Source: Amylostereum areolatum | Taxonomy: Eukaryota > Basidiomycota > Agaricomycetes > Russulales > Stereaceae | Assembly: GCA_012932865.1 (NCBI GenBank) | Contig: SAXG01000066.1 | Span: 1 to 64,000, forward strand | Direction: 5' to 3' | Length of the DNA stretch: 64,000 nt | Shown here: positions 20,683 through 32,660 of the stretch, one piece after another | How the letters are laid out: every line of letters starts with the position of its first letter | Numbering within the stretch: position 1 is the first letter of the stretch | Notes under the pieces: generated by a model | What the model was told of the DNA's origin: nothing | Seen by the model: only the letters and a program-made list of their open reading frames with translations | Databases searched by the model: none | Made by a program: the position numbers and the translations under genes

Positions 20683-21698
20683 TGCGACTCTAGGATATCC
20701 TTCAACAGTGCCACTGCCTGCTCCTTACCTTCCGCATCCAGATCTTTCAGCTGGCGAGTGATCACGGCGATGGTCTTGGACGGGTCGGGGGTTGCTTTTG
20801 CAGTGGACGGAGCCGTGTTCGTCAGCAGGGGAGGGGCCTTGGACCCAGTCTCTACTGCGCCCACCCGTCGCGCGCTCGAGTCGCGGTTGGGGCAGTCGCG
20901 AGAGACGTGACCGGCCTGTCAACACATGAAGCACTTGCCTTTGCGCATCATCTTTGCGCGCTCGTTGTCTGTCAACTTTGCAGGGCAGGTCGAGGTGTTG
21001 GTGAAGGCGCCGACTCGGCGCGACAAGGAGTCGTTGGTCGAACTGTTCGAGGTGAGCGCAACAGCCCCCTTGGACTGACTGCTCTTCCTCTCCGGGTTCT
21101 CTTCGAGCCACTGGTGGTTGATGCGGCGGGCGCGCTCCTTCCACTCCGCGAGTTTGGTGGGGAATGGGTACGACCGGGCCACCTGCTTGCCGAGGTCACG
21201 CTGAAGTCCCTTCTTGAAGAAGTGGATTAGCGCCTCGTCGTCGTACGCTGACATGGTTGCCAGCATCTCAAACTCGGTGATAAAGTCAGTGACGTCCCAG
21301 GTGGTCATTGCAAGCTCGTTGATCTTACGCTGAGCCTCTATCTTCGGATCGATGGGCACGAAGTCTTTGCCAAACCTCTCGAAGAGCTCTTTGTAGGAGC
21401 TATAGTGGAGTGTTGGGGGCGTGGGGTCAGGGGTTTTGGCGTCTTCCTTCTCGTCTTCGTCGGCGAAGAGTTCCATGCGGCGATGCGTGGCCCAGGCTTT
21501 CGCCGTGTCGTCCTCCATCAGGCTGAGGAGGAGCATCATCTTGGCGTCGTCTGTGGCATAAACATCCTTGTTAACGCGTAGGAACATACGGGGCTCGAGG
21601 GAGAACCGGAGAGTGTCGTGTCTATCGCCTCTGAATGGCTTTGGCTTGGGGCCGATCTCCCGCTTGGAGACGGCAGGTTTAGATTCGGTGTCGGACAT
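20673..21698 (-). pseudogene. gag: Gag of D1 with a nonsense codon in the zinc knuckle
   Basis: Gag from ATG at 21698 (MSDTESK) through a Gag core (LLSLMEDDTAKAWATH to HQWLEENPE). The knuckle starts CFMC, but the next codon is TGA (20921-20919) where D2 has CGA in CFMCRQAGHVSRDC. Beyond the stop the frame is intact to its natural end QDF-stop at 20673. CGA to TGA is a CpG transition. The upstream frame remains open from 21698 to about 22288 without ATG and encodes a region also seen in element E. Confidence 0.9.
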
Positions 21699-22909
21699 CT
21701 TGTCGCAGGGGAGGGGGACGGTGAGGGATTGGGCGAGTTCTTGATCAAGGCGGCGTAGGGTTTCTCGTCGGTGTTCTTCTGCTTCTTCAACTTCGTCCTC
21801 AACTTGTTTTGCAATAAGGAAGTCGGCGGGGGTGAGGAATTGCTGGTTATGATGCCACAACCAGTGATCTTGGACGGGACTGAACGAAGTGGGCTGCCAC
21901 TCAACTACTGATCGTCCTGGGGTTCCGTTCTTGTTCCGTCTATAGGCGTACCACTTCCTAGTTGTGTCGTTGTAGTTGATCCCTTCTGGGACTTCGACTA
22001 CAGTACGTCGACGGGGTGGGGGCGAGTTGGTGTGAGGAGGGTTCAGGAAGCGCTGTAGAACATCCGCAGCGGTGGCAAAATCCGAGTCTTCGACGTAGGG
22101 TTGTTCGTCGCGGTCGTCGAAGTACCAGTCTTGACGTTGCCGGTTTGGTTCGTCGTGCTGCCAACGTACGGATTCCTTAGTCTGCTGCGAGGTGAGGATG
22201 TAGTACTCTTCAGGACAGTAGTCTCGAAAGACGCCTGGGGGGAAGTTCGGAGTGGGGGGACGAGGGATTGCGGGGGACGTGATGGTGGTCTAGAAAAAGT
22301 CCGCCGCGACGGGGCAACGGCCGAGGAGTTTCTTGGTGATGTAGCCGGCTTTTATTGCCTGGCGGATCTTGTGTTCGTGGTGGCGGTGACGAAGGGTCTT
22401 ACCCTTGATGGTGGGACGGAGGACTGGGGGCGGGGTAGATTCGGGGGTCCAGCGGTTGAACTGGGAGACGGACGTGAAGCTGGTCTAGAGGATCGGGTTG
22501 GGGGGCGTTCTGGATGAGGTACGTGTGATAGGTGGGGGCGTGGAGGGTGAATTCAAGGTGCTCGAGATCTACGTTGATGCACGTAGTGATCCGGGTGTAT
22601 AGGGCGAGGACGACCGTACCGTGATCCTTATGCCACCTCCACTCAAAAATGCGGAAGTTGAGGCCGTGTGCAGTCCACGGGTCCTTCTTGCAGAGGTTCT
22701 GGATGGGGACGAGGCAGTTGACAGTGACAACGTTGGACCAGGGGTAGGGTAGGGGTGCGTCGTCTCAGGGGGTGATTGGTTTACCGTTGAACGGGAGGAA
22801 GACCGGTGCGTTTGGGAAATCCGTGGTGTAAGGGCTTTTAACGTCGTAGAGACGGCAGAGGTAGATGGGGGGAGAGGTGCGAGGTAGGCGTAGGGGTAGA
22901 CTGTCCAGG
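21699..22909 (-). other. Pre-gag coding region of D1
   Basis: The leader between the 5' LTR and the gag ATG. Near gag the gag frame itself is open (22286-21699) and encodes FRDYCPEEYYILTSQQ, then DTTRKWYAYRRNKNG and FLTPADFLIAKQVEDE. Further upstream another frame encodes WTAHGLNFRIFEWRWHKDHG and related residues (about 22690-22500). A TGA lies earlier in that frame, near 22768. The pieces align in order with the pre-gag ORF of element E. No ATG starts the gag-frame part. A TGG two bases after the LTR (22907-22905) could begin a primer-binding site. Confidence 0.55.
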
Positions 22910-23332
22910 TGTCAGAAACGCAGTTTATGAGACCAATGGAACCACCTAAGTCGCGACGATGGGAGGAGCAAGAAGAAACAATAGATTCGAGAGTGCCGGG
23001 GTCTAGGGTAGTGCAACGTGCGCTACAGTACCGTATGACGAGATGGACAGTCTAGGGAAGAGGGAAGAGAAACACTGTCCTTATATACAAGTGGGTACGA
23101 TGGTGCGATGCGATGTGATAGTGGTGCGAGCGGGGGGAACAATAAGAAAGGAGTCATGGGGCGGAGGAGGAAGGTCCGGAGCAATGATGTCATAGATAAG
23201 GATGCGGAACCCCGCTCGGAAGTCCGGGCAATGACGTCGTTGAAGCATGTGATGCAAGGGAAAGTCATGTGCCGTGACACGTCGCGTGTACGAGGTCTGC
23301 AAACAAAGAGAGAAATGGAGCGATCCGTGACA
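22910..23332 (-). repeat. 5' LTR of D1
   Basis: 423 bp, six substitutions from the 3' LTR. A TATATAAG box on the minus strand lies at 23080-23087. Confidence 0.9.
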
Positions 23333-24388
23333 CTGTGCACGTATCTATACTTAGTTCTGCTTACTGACCGCCGTGTGTCGTAGCTTACTAAGTGACTCCG
23401 CCTCCTAGTATATAAGGGCTCCAGTCCTCCTGTACATATTCCTTATCTCGACCTGGTCAATACTACCGACCTTATCCTTCATCGTTCCCTCTCGCCTCGT
23501 TCTCTTGTGTCACACGTCGTCGCCTAGTGCTCGTCACTAAGGCCGTTGCTGACAGGAAGGGGCAGCTAGACTCAATCCTCATTTTCGTGCGTGACACGAA
23601 TTACCGGATTTCGGATGGAACTAATGTTCCGTCAGTCTGGCTTGTTCTCTGCCACAGTTGGAGCATTTATACTTGAAAGCTATAAGAGTCTCAAGCCGGA
23701 CAACGAAGATACCATTGTGGTTCTCCTCAGCCGAATATCCCATCAGCTTTCCCCGGCCAACTCGAATGGAACACATCTGTCACTCCCTTCCCTTCCCAAT
23801 TCCTCATATTCCCCTCCTGAAGCCGCTATCAGGCTCAACGTTCTCTGGATCACAAGCCTAATGCTGAGCCTAACAGCGGCATTCGGCGCAATCGTGGTGC
23901 AGCAATGCACACGGGATTATCTGACGATGCAATACAACCAGCAACGGGGCTCTCAATTCTCTCCGCATACCCAAGCTCGCATTCATGCCCATCTTCTATT
24001 CGGGGCAGAGTTGTCGCTGTTGGCCTATGCTCCGGATCTCCTTGGTGCTCTCATACACTTGTCTTTATTCCTTTTCTTCGCGGGCTTAGTCTCCTTCCTA
24101 TCGAACATCAATTCAACTGTCTACCGCGTCGCGCTGGGCATCACAATTGCGGTCGGCATTTTGTACACCGTCATCTCCGTTCTTCCGCTCATATTCACCG
24201 GCATCCCGTATTCCACGCCGCTCACCTGGGTTTGGCACAGAATTTGGGGACTCATATACGGCGCTTGCATCATAATCATCTCACCCATGATGATTGTCTC
24301 TGCGCTCTCAGAAAGGGACATGGAAATGCTGCTCATGCATTTCACATTTTCGCTGGCAATGAGCTCCAGTAAGCCGATGTCCCAGCAT

Positions 24389-26500
24389 CAGCAAAACTCT
24401 GAGTACTTGGGACGTACTTGGACTTGGAGCAAGTGCCTTGGACTTGGAGATTTGCCTTAGAAGCCCTTGGCCTTGGAATGAATTAACTTGCAGCCTTGGG
24501 TGAAATCAACGTGGCTTGGAATTACCCTTGGAGTTTTTGTAGTTTACTTGGGCACTTGGAGTTTTAATCAATGCCTTGTATAGGCTTATAGCACAGAAAA
24601 CTTAAGTCTCACAGGTGCTAAGTCGGGACTTCTCGCGACTTGGCGAATTGACAACACGAATGGTCACATGAGGTATCATTTTTTGTTGATCTCGCCGTCG
24701 TGTCCTCCTTCCTCTCCTTGCCTTCCATCACAACCTCGGTCGTTGTCATTGGCCACTGGCTTCGTCGTCGCCGCCGTCTGTCGTCACCGTCTGCTATCGA
24801 CGCTGACGTTGCTGTCATCGTCGCCTCCACCGCCTTCAGCCACCTCCCTCTTTCTATCGCCACTGCCACGTCATCAACCCCACCATCGTCCTCGGGCCTC
24901 CTCTCGCTCCCGCCGTCGCCTCATCTCCACCCCCGCCATCGACCTCGACCTCGTCGCCACGTCACACCCTCAACACCTCCGCCGCTGATCCCACCATACC
25001 CGTACGCTCGCCTTCAACGCCCTCATCATGCCTGTGCCCTCGTCCTCAAACACCTACGCCCTCGTCCTCAACGTCCTTGTCACCCTCAACCGTCCGCCCC
25101 GGCCCCAACACGAACGACCCCACCCCCAACACGAACGCCGTCACCGCACTCAATGCCATCACTGCGCTCAACGCCGTCGCCGCGCTCAACGCGTGCAACC
25201 TGGTCACATCTGTCGTATTCAACACCTGTACAACCAACTCAAATGTGCCCGTCGCGCTCAACATCCACGCCTGCGCCCCCAGTATGGACACCCTTGTCGT
25301 CTTTATCCGCTACCGCTCGACGCAACATCCGCTCCCCTAACAGGTGCATACTTATTATCTCTGTCATCCAAAACCCTTTGACACCCTCTGTTCAAAGGCA
25401 ACGTGCACGTCCCCCCCTCGATGTGGACGACCCCCCGCCCTCAACACCCCATGCCAGCACCTTTGACACCCACATGCCTGCAACACGCAGACTCACATGC
25501 CCTCATTGTGTGCCCGCCCTCGCCTCTGCCCTTCGCCCTTCTCCCACGTCCCCTGCCTTCTATGCGCACCCGTCACACTCAACGTGCTTGCCCCGCCCTC
25601 GCCTCCACCACGCATGCCCCGACCCCGCCCTCAACGTGCCCGCACCTACCCCCCTTGGCTCGCCTGCGCCCGCCCCCTTCAACGCACCTGCGCCCGCGCT
25701 CTTGACGCGCATGCCCACGCTCTTGACGCGCACGCCCGCGCTCTCGACGCGCACGCCTGTGCTCTTGACGTGCACGCCCTTGCTTTCAACGCGCACCCGC
25801 CCTCGCCCTCGACGCCTTGTCGCCACGTCACACTCTCAACACCTCCGCCACCGTTCCCTCGCCTCCCACATCCTCGTCCTTAATACCTTTGGCACCCTCA
25901 ATACCCGCGTCCCCCACACAAAGTACGTTTTTATTGCCCAAACACGTCTCCGTCGCGCTCAACACCCCCACCCCCGCTTCCTCAATGCCTGCACCCGCAC
26001 TCTCTCAACAGTGCCCCTGCTCCGTCAATGCCCGCTGTGCCCTCGCTCCGTCAATGCCTGCCGCGCCTGTGCTCCCTCAACCGGTCAACACTCGTGTTGT
26101 ACACCAATTTCCGTGTAGTTGATTTTGCGTAGCTGTACCCATGTCTGATAATGTACCCCATATGTTGTGTAGTCTTAGAATTTGATGAATCATTATATGC
26201 TTTTCTACCTCTAATATGTGTGCACACAATCACTTGAGTATGCCTTGGGAGTTCCTTGCAGTATATGAAGCTACTTGACCATGCCCTTGAGGATATAACC
26301 CTAGCTTGAGGGTCCTGGGTAAAGGCCTTCATGACCATGAGAAGTACTTACCAAGGTCACCCACAAGTACAAATTGTCCTTGGGGGCCTTGGCCCAGGAA
26401 CAGACCCGGCTTGGGCAAGGCGCATGTTACTTGGGGCTTGGGGCCTTGGGGGCCTTGCCCAAGGGCCCCAAGGACACGTCAAGTACTCAGAGTTTTGCTG
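24389..26500. mobile_element. 2112 bp non-coding TIR transposon in the DUF6535 gene
   Basis: Perfect 21 bp terminal inverted repeats starting CAGCAAAACTCTGAGTA, flanked by AT on both sides (24387-24388, 26501-26502). Deleting it with one AT rejoins the DUF6535 frame exactly. The subterminal 250 bp at both ends are packed with CTTGG on one strand and CCAAG on the other, typical of transposase-binding arrays. The centre (about 24700-26060) is a C-skewed minisatellite, including a 21-base unit with CTTGACGCGCACGCCC repeated about six times near 25690-25800. No transposase is present, so it depends on a partner element. Long open frames inside are compositional. Confidence 0.85.
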
Positions 26501-27687
26501 ATGAGGCCGTCACCATCAATCAAAGCAACCTTGACAAACAGATATTCTTGCGAACCATGCTCTTCGTTCAGGCCGATGAAGTCAAATTGGAGTCATTTTT
26601 TTCAGCCCTTGCGGACTTTCTGCAGTCCGGGTCGGTAGAGCATCCCGAGCCCATTGTCAAGGAGATGTTGGAGTTCCAATCGTTCAACGGCGTTGATGCA
26701 CGCTTCAATGTGCTCTTCATGACCGCACTATCCAAGTGTGTGCAGGTCCATGCTCATCCGAACAAGGAGGACTCGGATGCCAGGAGACGTCGCGCCATGA
26801 CAGTCCTATCGTCGGTGTGGCAGGCAATGGTACAGCTCAGGGACAAGTACCCGTCATTGGATTGGTGGCACTCTGTATTCTCGTGCGACATCGGGATCTC
26901 TGCCATGGACAGCCTCGTAAAACTGACAGGTGATCCTGTTCCCGTGATTTCCCTCGCCGCACGATCCCTCATCATTCTCGCCCTCCATTCGACCCATAAA
27001 CAACACTTCCAGTTTCCTAAGGTGCAACCGCACGATTTCGGTGTCCGAAGTTGTCTCTACGGAGGCATGCGGAAGTACATGGACTGCCCGAAAACCTTGC
27101 GCTTCGGGTTCGAAAAGGAGGAAGACATCATGCGCAACGCGTACATCGTTTTCGCTACACGTTTCACCGGCCGCATCCTCCCCCACTTGCTCTCTCCTTC
27201 GATTGCAGACTGTGATCTCGTTACGACGTGGCGCACGTTGGATATCATCACCTCCGAGGTGACAGAGCCGATTCGGGCGGATGCGCCAATGTGCAAGGCG
27301 TTCATGGACCTCTGGGCAGATGTGAATGCACGGGAACGATCAATGGCGAATACCATTCTTCCCTTCAGTTCCCTATGGGAGGATTCAACTGGGCGGTCTT
27401 CACATCACCGACTCGTTCGTCTGATACATATGTTACAACGCGTCCGCTGTGCTCTCGAGCGAAAGCGTCCTGATCACGTCGAAGATATTGTTGTCGGTAC
27501 GAAAGAGGGGGATCATGGAGTTATCCGGCCTGTGACTGGACTCGACGGACCTCCTAGATCATACGGTTTTAGGCCACGCTTCGGTTTCGATATAGTGTAA
27601 CACAAACCTGTACTTCTTTTCTCCTGCTGCTCCTGGTCTGGCCAATCATTCGAACTCGCATGACGCCGTTTTGATTTCTGCGGAAGT

Positions 27688-29721
27688 TCATCCCAGCTGG
27701 GGATTCATTTCCTGCAGTGTTGTTTCCTCCTGTTCCGGACTCTGTACCTCCGCCAGCGCGTCGTGAATACGTCTCATCGCACCGAGAAGCCTTTGAAGCC
27801 GTTCTCCTATATTTGGATCCGCAGTCATCGCATTTTGCCGATCTCCATTTTGTCTGAATTTCGAAGGGTCCAGGGCTTTCTCCCGTCTATGACGCTCCTC
27901 GAGCGTGCTCAATGTCCTCCAGAGATTCATAAAAGCATCGCGAACGGGCATGTCTGCCTGGCGTGGCTCTATCTCTCCAGCTATGACGTCCACCACATGC
28001 CAGGTCATCGACGGGTCCCAGCCGGAGGGTGCAGCGAGCAAATGAGGGAGGATGTTCTCGATGAAACGAGTGGTGTATATCAGACCTGCATTGCGCACCA
28101 AGCTCCCGTATTCGTCACAGTACTTGCGCATATCTTCCGGGCAATCCATGTATTGACGGACGTAGGATGAGATCGACGGTCCGCTGTAAGCGACGTCCAT
28201 CGAAGGATGCCTGCGTATTTGCTCGTAGCTGACGTGCACCGCCAGCGCAACCAACGAGTGTGCCGCGAGCGCCACGGCGTGGACGCGGTCATTCTTCAAA
28301 GCCATGAGCGCCGAGATGGGGCTCCCGTGTCCTTGTACAACCGCCGCCGACTCCGTGTCTCCTGTGAAGACGTCGTCCCACCAAAACAGCTTGGGGTATT
28401 CGAATCGTAGCTCTTTTAGGATGTACCACACAGCCGTCATCGCCGATAGCGCGCGACGAATGCGGGCGGGGTCTTGTGAGGTTTGTGAGGTCTCGACGAT
28501 GCATTGTCGGAGGAGGCGTGCGAAGAGGATGAGGAAGCTAGCGTCAACTTCGTAGATGTCATTGAACGTGAGCATCGCGAAAGTCGCACCCTGGGGGTCT
28601 TTGGCAAGGTCGGACTGGAGAAACGAGGGTAAGGCGGTGAAAAATGTCTCGAGACCGTCATTGTTTGTCTGAAGCATGTGCATGGTCCTCAGGAGGATGT
28701 CCTTGTCCAGGGGCTTGCTCTTGCGCGCGACGATTGTGGGTAGCGGGGTATTGACGCGCTTGAAAACAATGTCGACAGGTCCAGCGAACCGGGTGGTAAA
28801 GTCACGGTCGAAAACGCGAGACGCGATGAGGAAAGGCATAACGTAGGCATGAATAGCCGCCGTGGCCGAAAACTTGAAGAGAGCCGCCAAGGGCTTCGTG
28901 AATGGCGTCGTATAGGGAAAGCTAGGGTAGACAATGGGAAGGACTGAGAGAAAGAAGTGGAACGAAGCAACGGTCACGGTGACCACCAACATGACATAAT
29001 AGACTATCCTGTTTATATCGGACAGGAAAATGACGAGCCCTGCGAGGAAGAGGAACAAGGAAGAGTGTATGAGGGCTCCCAAGTAATCCGCGGCGTCGGC
29101 TAGAAGCCATCTTTCTGCACCTCTAAGAAGGTAAGCATGGATGCGTGCTTGGATATGGTGTGAAGATTGAGAGATGCGCTGGTAATTGAGCTGCCTTGTG
29201 CGATAATTCCGCACGCATTGCTGGAGTATGATTGCGCCGAGGGCAGCGGTGAGGCTACACGCTAGACTTGTGAGCCAGAGTACATTGACGTTGACGGTAT
29301 TGCTGGTGGGTTCGAATGGCGGGGACACTGGGAGGGCAGGAATTGACGCGTTGGAAAGCTGCTGGGATATTCGTGCCAGCAGCACAGCCGTTGTATCTTC
29401 GGGGTCGACGTTTAGATTTTTGTAGCTCTCGACGATAAAAGCTGCGACGGTTGCGGAAAAAAGACCAGCCTTGATATTATGTTAGAGACACTGAAGGAGA
29501 CGGGAGAGAATGGGCAACGCACAAATATGAGGACCGCATCAATTTGGCTTTTCGAACGTTCAGCCTCCCTCTCGTCCAACACACGCCTCTCCTCCAAATA
29601 AAGTGACCACACGGAAGGTCGCGGAGAACCGTCTACAATTGTTGAAATCAGGGCATATGCTTTGATTCTTGGAAAAGGCCGTGGACATACCAGGAAGGCT
29701 ACGACATGATTCTTGCGACAT
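27688..29721 (-). CDS. DUF6535 domain membrane protein, intact paralogue
   Basis: Exons 29721-29691, 29632-29523 and 29469-27688 give 640 residues. Introns are 58 nt (GTATGT to TAG) and 53 nt (GTGCGT to AAG). The start MSQESCRSLP and exon junctions were chosen because they keep the frame and match the paralogue. The DUF6535 signature (VWSLYLEERRVLDE, then IDAVLIF-AGLFSATVAAF) leads into about four membrane helices (LWLTSLACSLTAALGAIIL, LIHSSLFLFLAGLVIFL, VMLVVTVTVASFHFFLSV). A long helical cytosolic half follows (residues about 260-640). It lies tail to tail with the broken copy, with stop codons about 90 bases apart, which suggests an old inverted duplication. DUF6535 genes form large families in mushrooms; their role is not established. 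Confidence 0.85.
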
Positions 29722-30779
29722 TGCAGTTGGAATCTACGGCAGGTTTGGATATTCCGACCAAGAGACGGCGTGCTACAAGCCTCGTACTATTTGTTTTGCG
29801 GAACGTGGGGGCATGGAACGGCAGTACTAAGGAGTGAGGAGGGTGAAGGCCCTGAAGGGGTATGAAAGGAAGTCGAGTGAGTCGTCATCGTGACGTTGAC
29901 ACTTCGCCGCGTGCAGTGGCACTATGAAACCCCTCGTACTAAGGGGTCTCGATTGAGTTGAATATGATGAAAATATAGACTGGTGATAAGTATGTACAAT
30001 ACTGGAAGGACGTGGGGAGGAGTGGATACAAACAAGGCTCGAGGATTACACACACCTTAAATAGTGGGGGCATAGTTGCGAGTTTGAATGACCTGGACGA
30101 TAGATAGAATCCAGACATAGCTCGGGCGCGACCTTCGTCCACATTGAATAATGTGGGCAATGGGCATTGGGTGATGAAGTTTCTGAAGCGCTGAAGTCTT
30201 CCCATCAAGCATTGTACAGTCATTCCAAGCCCGTGAAGAGACGTCGAACATTCCGAGACTCCGAGTTACTCGAGAACTAACAGTAGCACACAGCCATATC
30301 AAACATCGATTCCTAGTACTGCCTGGCCCTTACGAACAACGGCATACCGTCAGCAGGCCCTATAATGCGAAGGCCAAAGTTGAGGCCCCCACAATGTACG
30401 CAGAGGATGTTGATAACATACTCATAGTAATCGCTACAGTGGGCTGGGCAGTTTGTCCCGCGTGCGCCGGCGCGAAGTCAAAGTTGACGACCAAGGCTCT
30501 ACGTGGCATGGATGATTTCTCTTTCTTGACGTGGATTCAATTTTTGGCTCACCCGAGTATCGCCTTCATCATCGCCATCGCCATCGTTTTCCCAATGCAA
30601 ACGTGCGGGCCAGTAAGGAACGACATCGTACCATACTTCGCATTGTACGACGCGGGAAGAGTCTCGTTCCACCGCGAGGGTCGGAACTGCTCGGCATCTG
30701 GCCCCCAGGTCGCCTCCGCGGTGTTGATTGCACGGATCTATACGAGTTAGAATATCAAGAGAACATGTAAAAAATGAAG
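29722..30779. other. Intergenic, nothing assignable
   Basis: Upstream of the intact DUF6535 gene and downstream of the P450 relic. Short frames on both strands show no recognisable domain. I see no RNA gene or repeat structure of note. Confidence 0.5.
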
Positions 30780-32660
30780 GTAGAGTGACGGACGGGAATG
30801 TTAAGCAGCGTTCCCGCAGGGATATACGTTCCGTCGACATACCCTGAGGTCTCCGCCTTCCGATACGTCTGAGGGACCGGGGGGTACAACCGCAATCCTT
30901 CCATTCTACCAAAGGTACTGGATCAGAAACATTTTCTTGAGGCGGTGGACGGAATACGAGTTTACATGACATTTTCCAGGAGTGGAAGGTCTTTCAGGTC
31001 GCGATAGGTGGGACGGGACGTCGCAGCAAAGACAGGAGCCAATTCCGCCCGAAGCGCGTCTTGCACGTCTGAGTGTTTTGCGAGAAGCCACATAACCTAG
31101 GAGCTTTGTAAGTACATGTTGGACAGATGCTTGGGCAGGGCTCGTACCCAAGAAAGACCTGACGCAGTCGTCTCGTGTCCAGCTCCTAAGAACGTCAACT
31201 AGTCCATCGAAGGGTCAGGTTTTTTATAGGCGGCGGCTCGTGCTAGTCTGTAAGAACGTACCACTTGATCAACGAGCGCCTCGTCAGTCAACTTATACTC
31301 ATTCTGCGTCTCCCCTTGGCGCATACGGACCAAAATACTCATGATGTCTTTCTTCGAGGCGTGATTATGAGCATCTATGTTATCGTCTGCAAGTTTCTCT
31401 TTGAGGATGTCGCGCGATATCTCTCGGATCTTGTGTAGGGATTCGATGAATACGATGGACGGTTCTTGAACGCGACTAAATGTCTATGTGAAACGGCACA
31501 AGCGAAGACGAGCGGCGTACCTGTCACTTTGAACCACCCAAAGATGTGGCGGTACTGGTAACCCCATCTTGTACGGAAGAATCGCGACACGCCGGGTATA
31601 CTGAGCAAAATCGAAAACATGGTCAGGTTTTTAACTTCAGGAAAATATAAGCAACAGAGCCAGCGGTATGAGTGATGATGTACAAACCAGACTGGAGATT
31701 CATCATTCTTTCATACGCTTCCGTTAACGGGTTGTCAGGGTTTCTCAAAGCTTCGCTTTGGTATCCGAACGCTGTATCGCAGATGATATCTAGCGCCGCT
31801 TTACTGGCTAAGAGGCCAAAATTAGGGCGTGAATATGTGACTGGAAGTTGAATCACTTGCCCCAATCGTATATGCGCAAGGCGGAGCCTGAAGTCGAGGT
31901 GTCTTTTCCAAGCGTGTCCTTCATCTGGTCCACTAGACTGGTTCATACGTCAAGCGTGTTTCTCTCAGTGAGGAGATAGCTCACACATCGATGGTATCAA
32001 AATACATATCCGTCTCTGCGAGCGCGTGGTGACGTCAGCGGCGTATAGAATTGTCTGTGGGCGCGGTGTGAAGTTGACGCACGAGCCATAATGTTCGTCA
32101 TAGAGAAGGCTGGGTTCATCGCTTTGCGCATCTGCTTGTGTTCGAGACCAGTAACCGTCAGCAGCCCAAATCCCACCGCGAGACCCAATATCTCTCTGAG
32201 GAACTTCAGCTGCAGACATGCACAACGTCATCGCCATTCTGGGGTCAGTAGGGGACACGGAGCCTGAAATTTGAATGCGCACCCTGGGGTAGTCCATCCA
32301 ATCAGACACAAGAACCTTGTGCAGCGCTTCTTCCGTATACAGCGTGACACATTCCACTCCCACAGGTCCCACGAAGCGCACGACAGACCCATATCGCTTC
32401 TGCCAGTCGCGTTGCAGAATGCCTGGTTCTTGGTCCGTGTTGAGGAACTGGGAGATGTGGCCCAAGGGCCAGCTGGATAGAGGGGGGCCTGGTATGCCTC
32501 GGAGGGGAGAGAGAAAGAGGGGGTATACGCAAACGCGATAGCAGATATAAGACACGAAGAAGCCTAGCGAGACGCTCGTAAATTTGGACGTGCGGAAGCT
32601 GGTAGAGATCGCACCAAGAAGTCCCAGGTAGGTACCGCACGGCTGATAGAGGGAATCCAT
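30780..32660 (-). pseudogene. Cytochrome P450 pseudogene lacking the haem-binding end
   Basis: Minus strand. N-terminal membrane anchor and proline hinge (LRGIPGPPLSSWPLGH, about 32500-32440), then KRYGSVVRFVGP, the C-helix (HKQMRKAMNPAFS, about 32130-32090), KAALDIICDTAFGYQSEAL (about 31800), the I-helix oxygen-binding motif (FLGAGHETTASG, about 31190-31155), the K-helix EGLRLYPPVP (about 30900) and PAGTLLNIPVRH. After that the sequence no longer matches. The PERF region and the cysteine haem loop are missing. In-frame stops occur, for example just before the I-helix. Short introns (GTGCGC and GTGCGT donors) are still visible. Originally it would have been an ER-bound monooxygenase. Confidence 0.85.

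Larger units (their letters stand above)
16227..23332 (-). mobile_element. Full-length Ty3/gypsy element D1
   Basis: 7106 bp with two 423 bp LTRs (16227-16649 and 22910-23332) and a CTGTG target duplication (16222-16226, 23333-23337). It is transcribed leftwards: 5' LTR, pre-gag region, gag, pol, purine tract (16650-16666 region, run of G on the minus strand), 3' LTR. The LTRs differ at six sites, five of them CpG transitions. Gag carries a nonsense codon and the integrase lacks its catalytic Glu, so the copy should be unable to move by itself. It sits within the E-type solo LTR. Confidence 0.95.
16148..23554 (+). mobile_element. Solo LTR of the E family, itself split by element D1
   Basis: Two halves, 16148-16226 and 23338-23554, together about 296 bp. 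They match the E LTR (TGTCATGAAC start, GTTGCTGACA end, TATATAAGGG box near 23409) but lack about 200 internal bases. Flanking GGAAG copies at 16143-16147 and 23555-23559 are its 5 bp target duplication. It lies inside exon sequence of the DUF6535 gene. No internal element region remains, so the two LTRs recombined to one before D1 arrived. Confidence 0.9.
15977..27600 (+). pseudogene. DUF6535-type membrane protein gene, split by three transposon insertions
   Basis: Coding parts: 15977-16147, 23560-23586, 23636-24388 and 26503-27600. A 49 nt intron (23587-23635, GTGCGT to CAG) lies between the second and third. Subtracting the insertions and one copy of each target duplication leaves a frame of 682 codons with no stop. 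The protein begins with the DUF6535 signature (TIWSLYLDEKEVLD), has about four membrane helices (GLFSATVGAFILE, LWITSLMLSLTAAFGAIVV, LIHLSLFLFFAGLVSFL, VALGITIAVGILYTVISVLP) and a long soluble C-terminal half. It is paralogous to the intact gene at 27688-29721 and shares its intron position after IF. An alternative 36 nt intron at 16002-16037 would match the first intron of the paralogue. The function of the family is unknown. As it stands the gene cannot make a normal mRNA. Confidence 0.85.

Noticed and set aside
24700..26118. 472-codon + strand frame and overlapping frames
   Set aside because: Lies within the minisatellite of the TIR transposon; Pro/Ser/Arg/Thr runs come from the repeats.
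30394..30972. Frames on both strands next to the P450 relic
   Set aside because: Partly antisense to P450 remains; no domain, no intron pattern.
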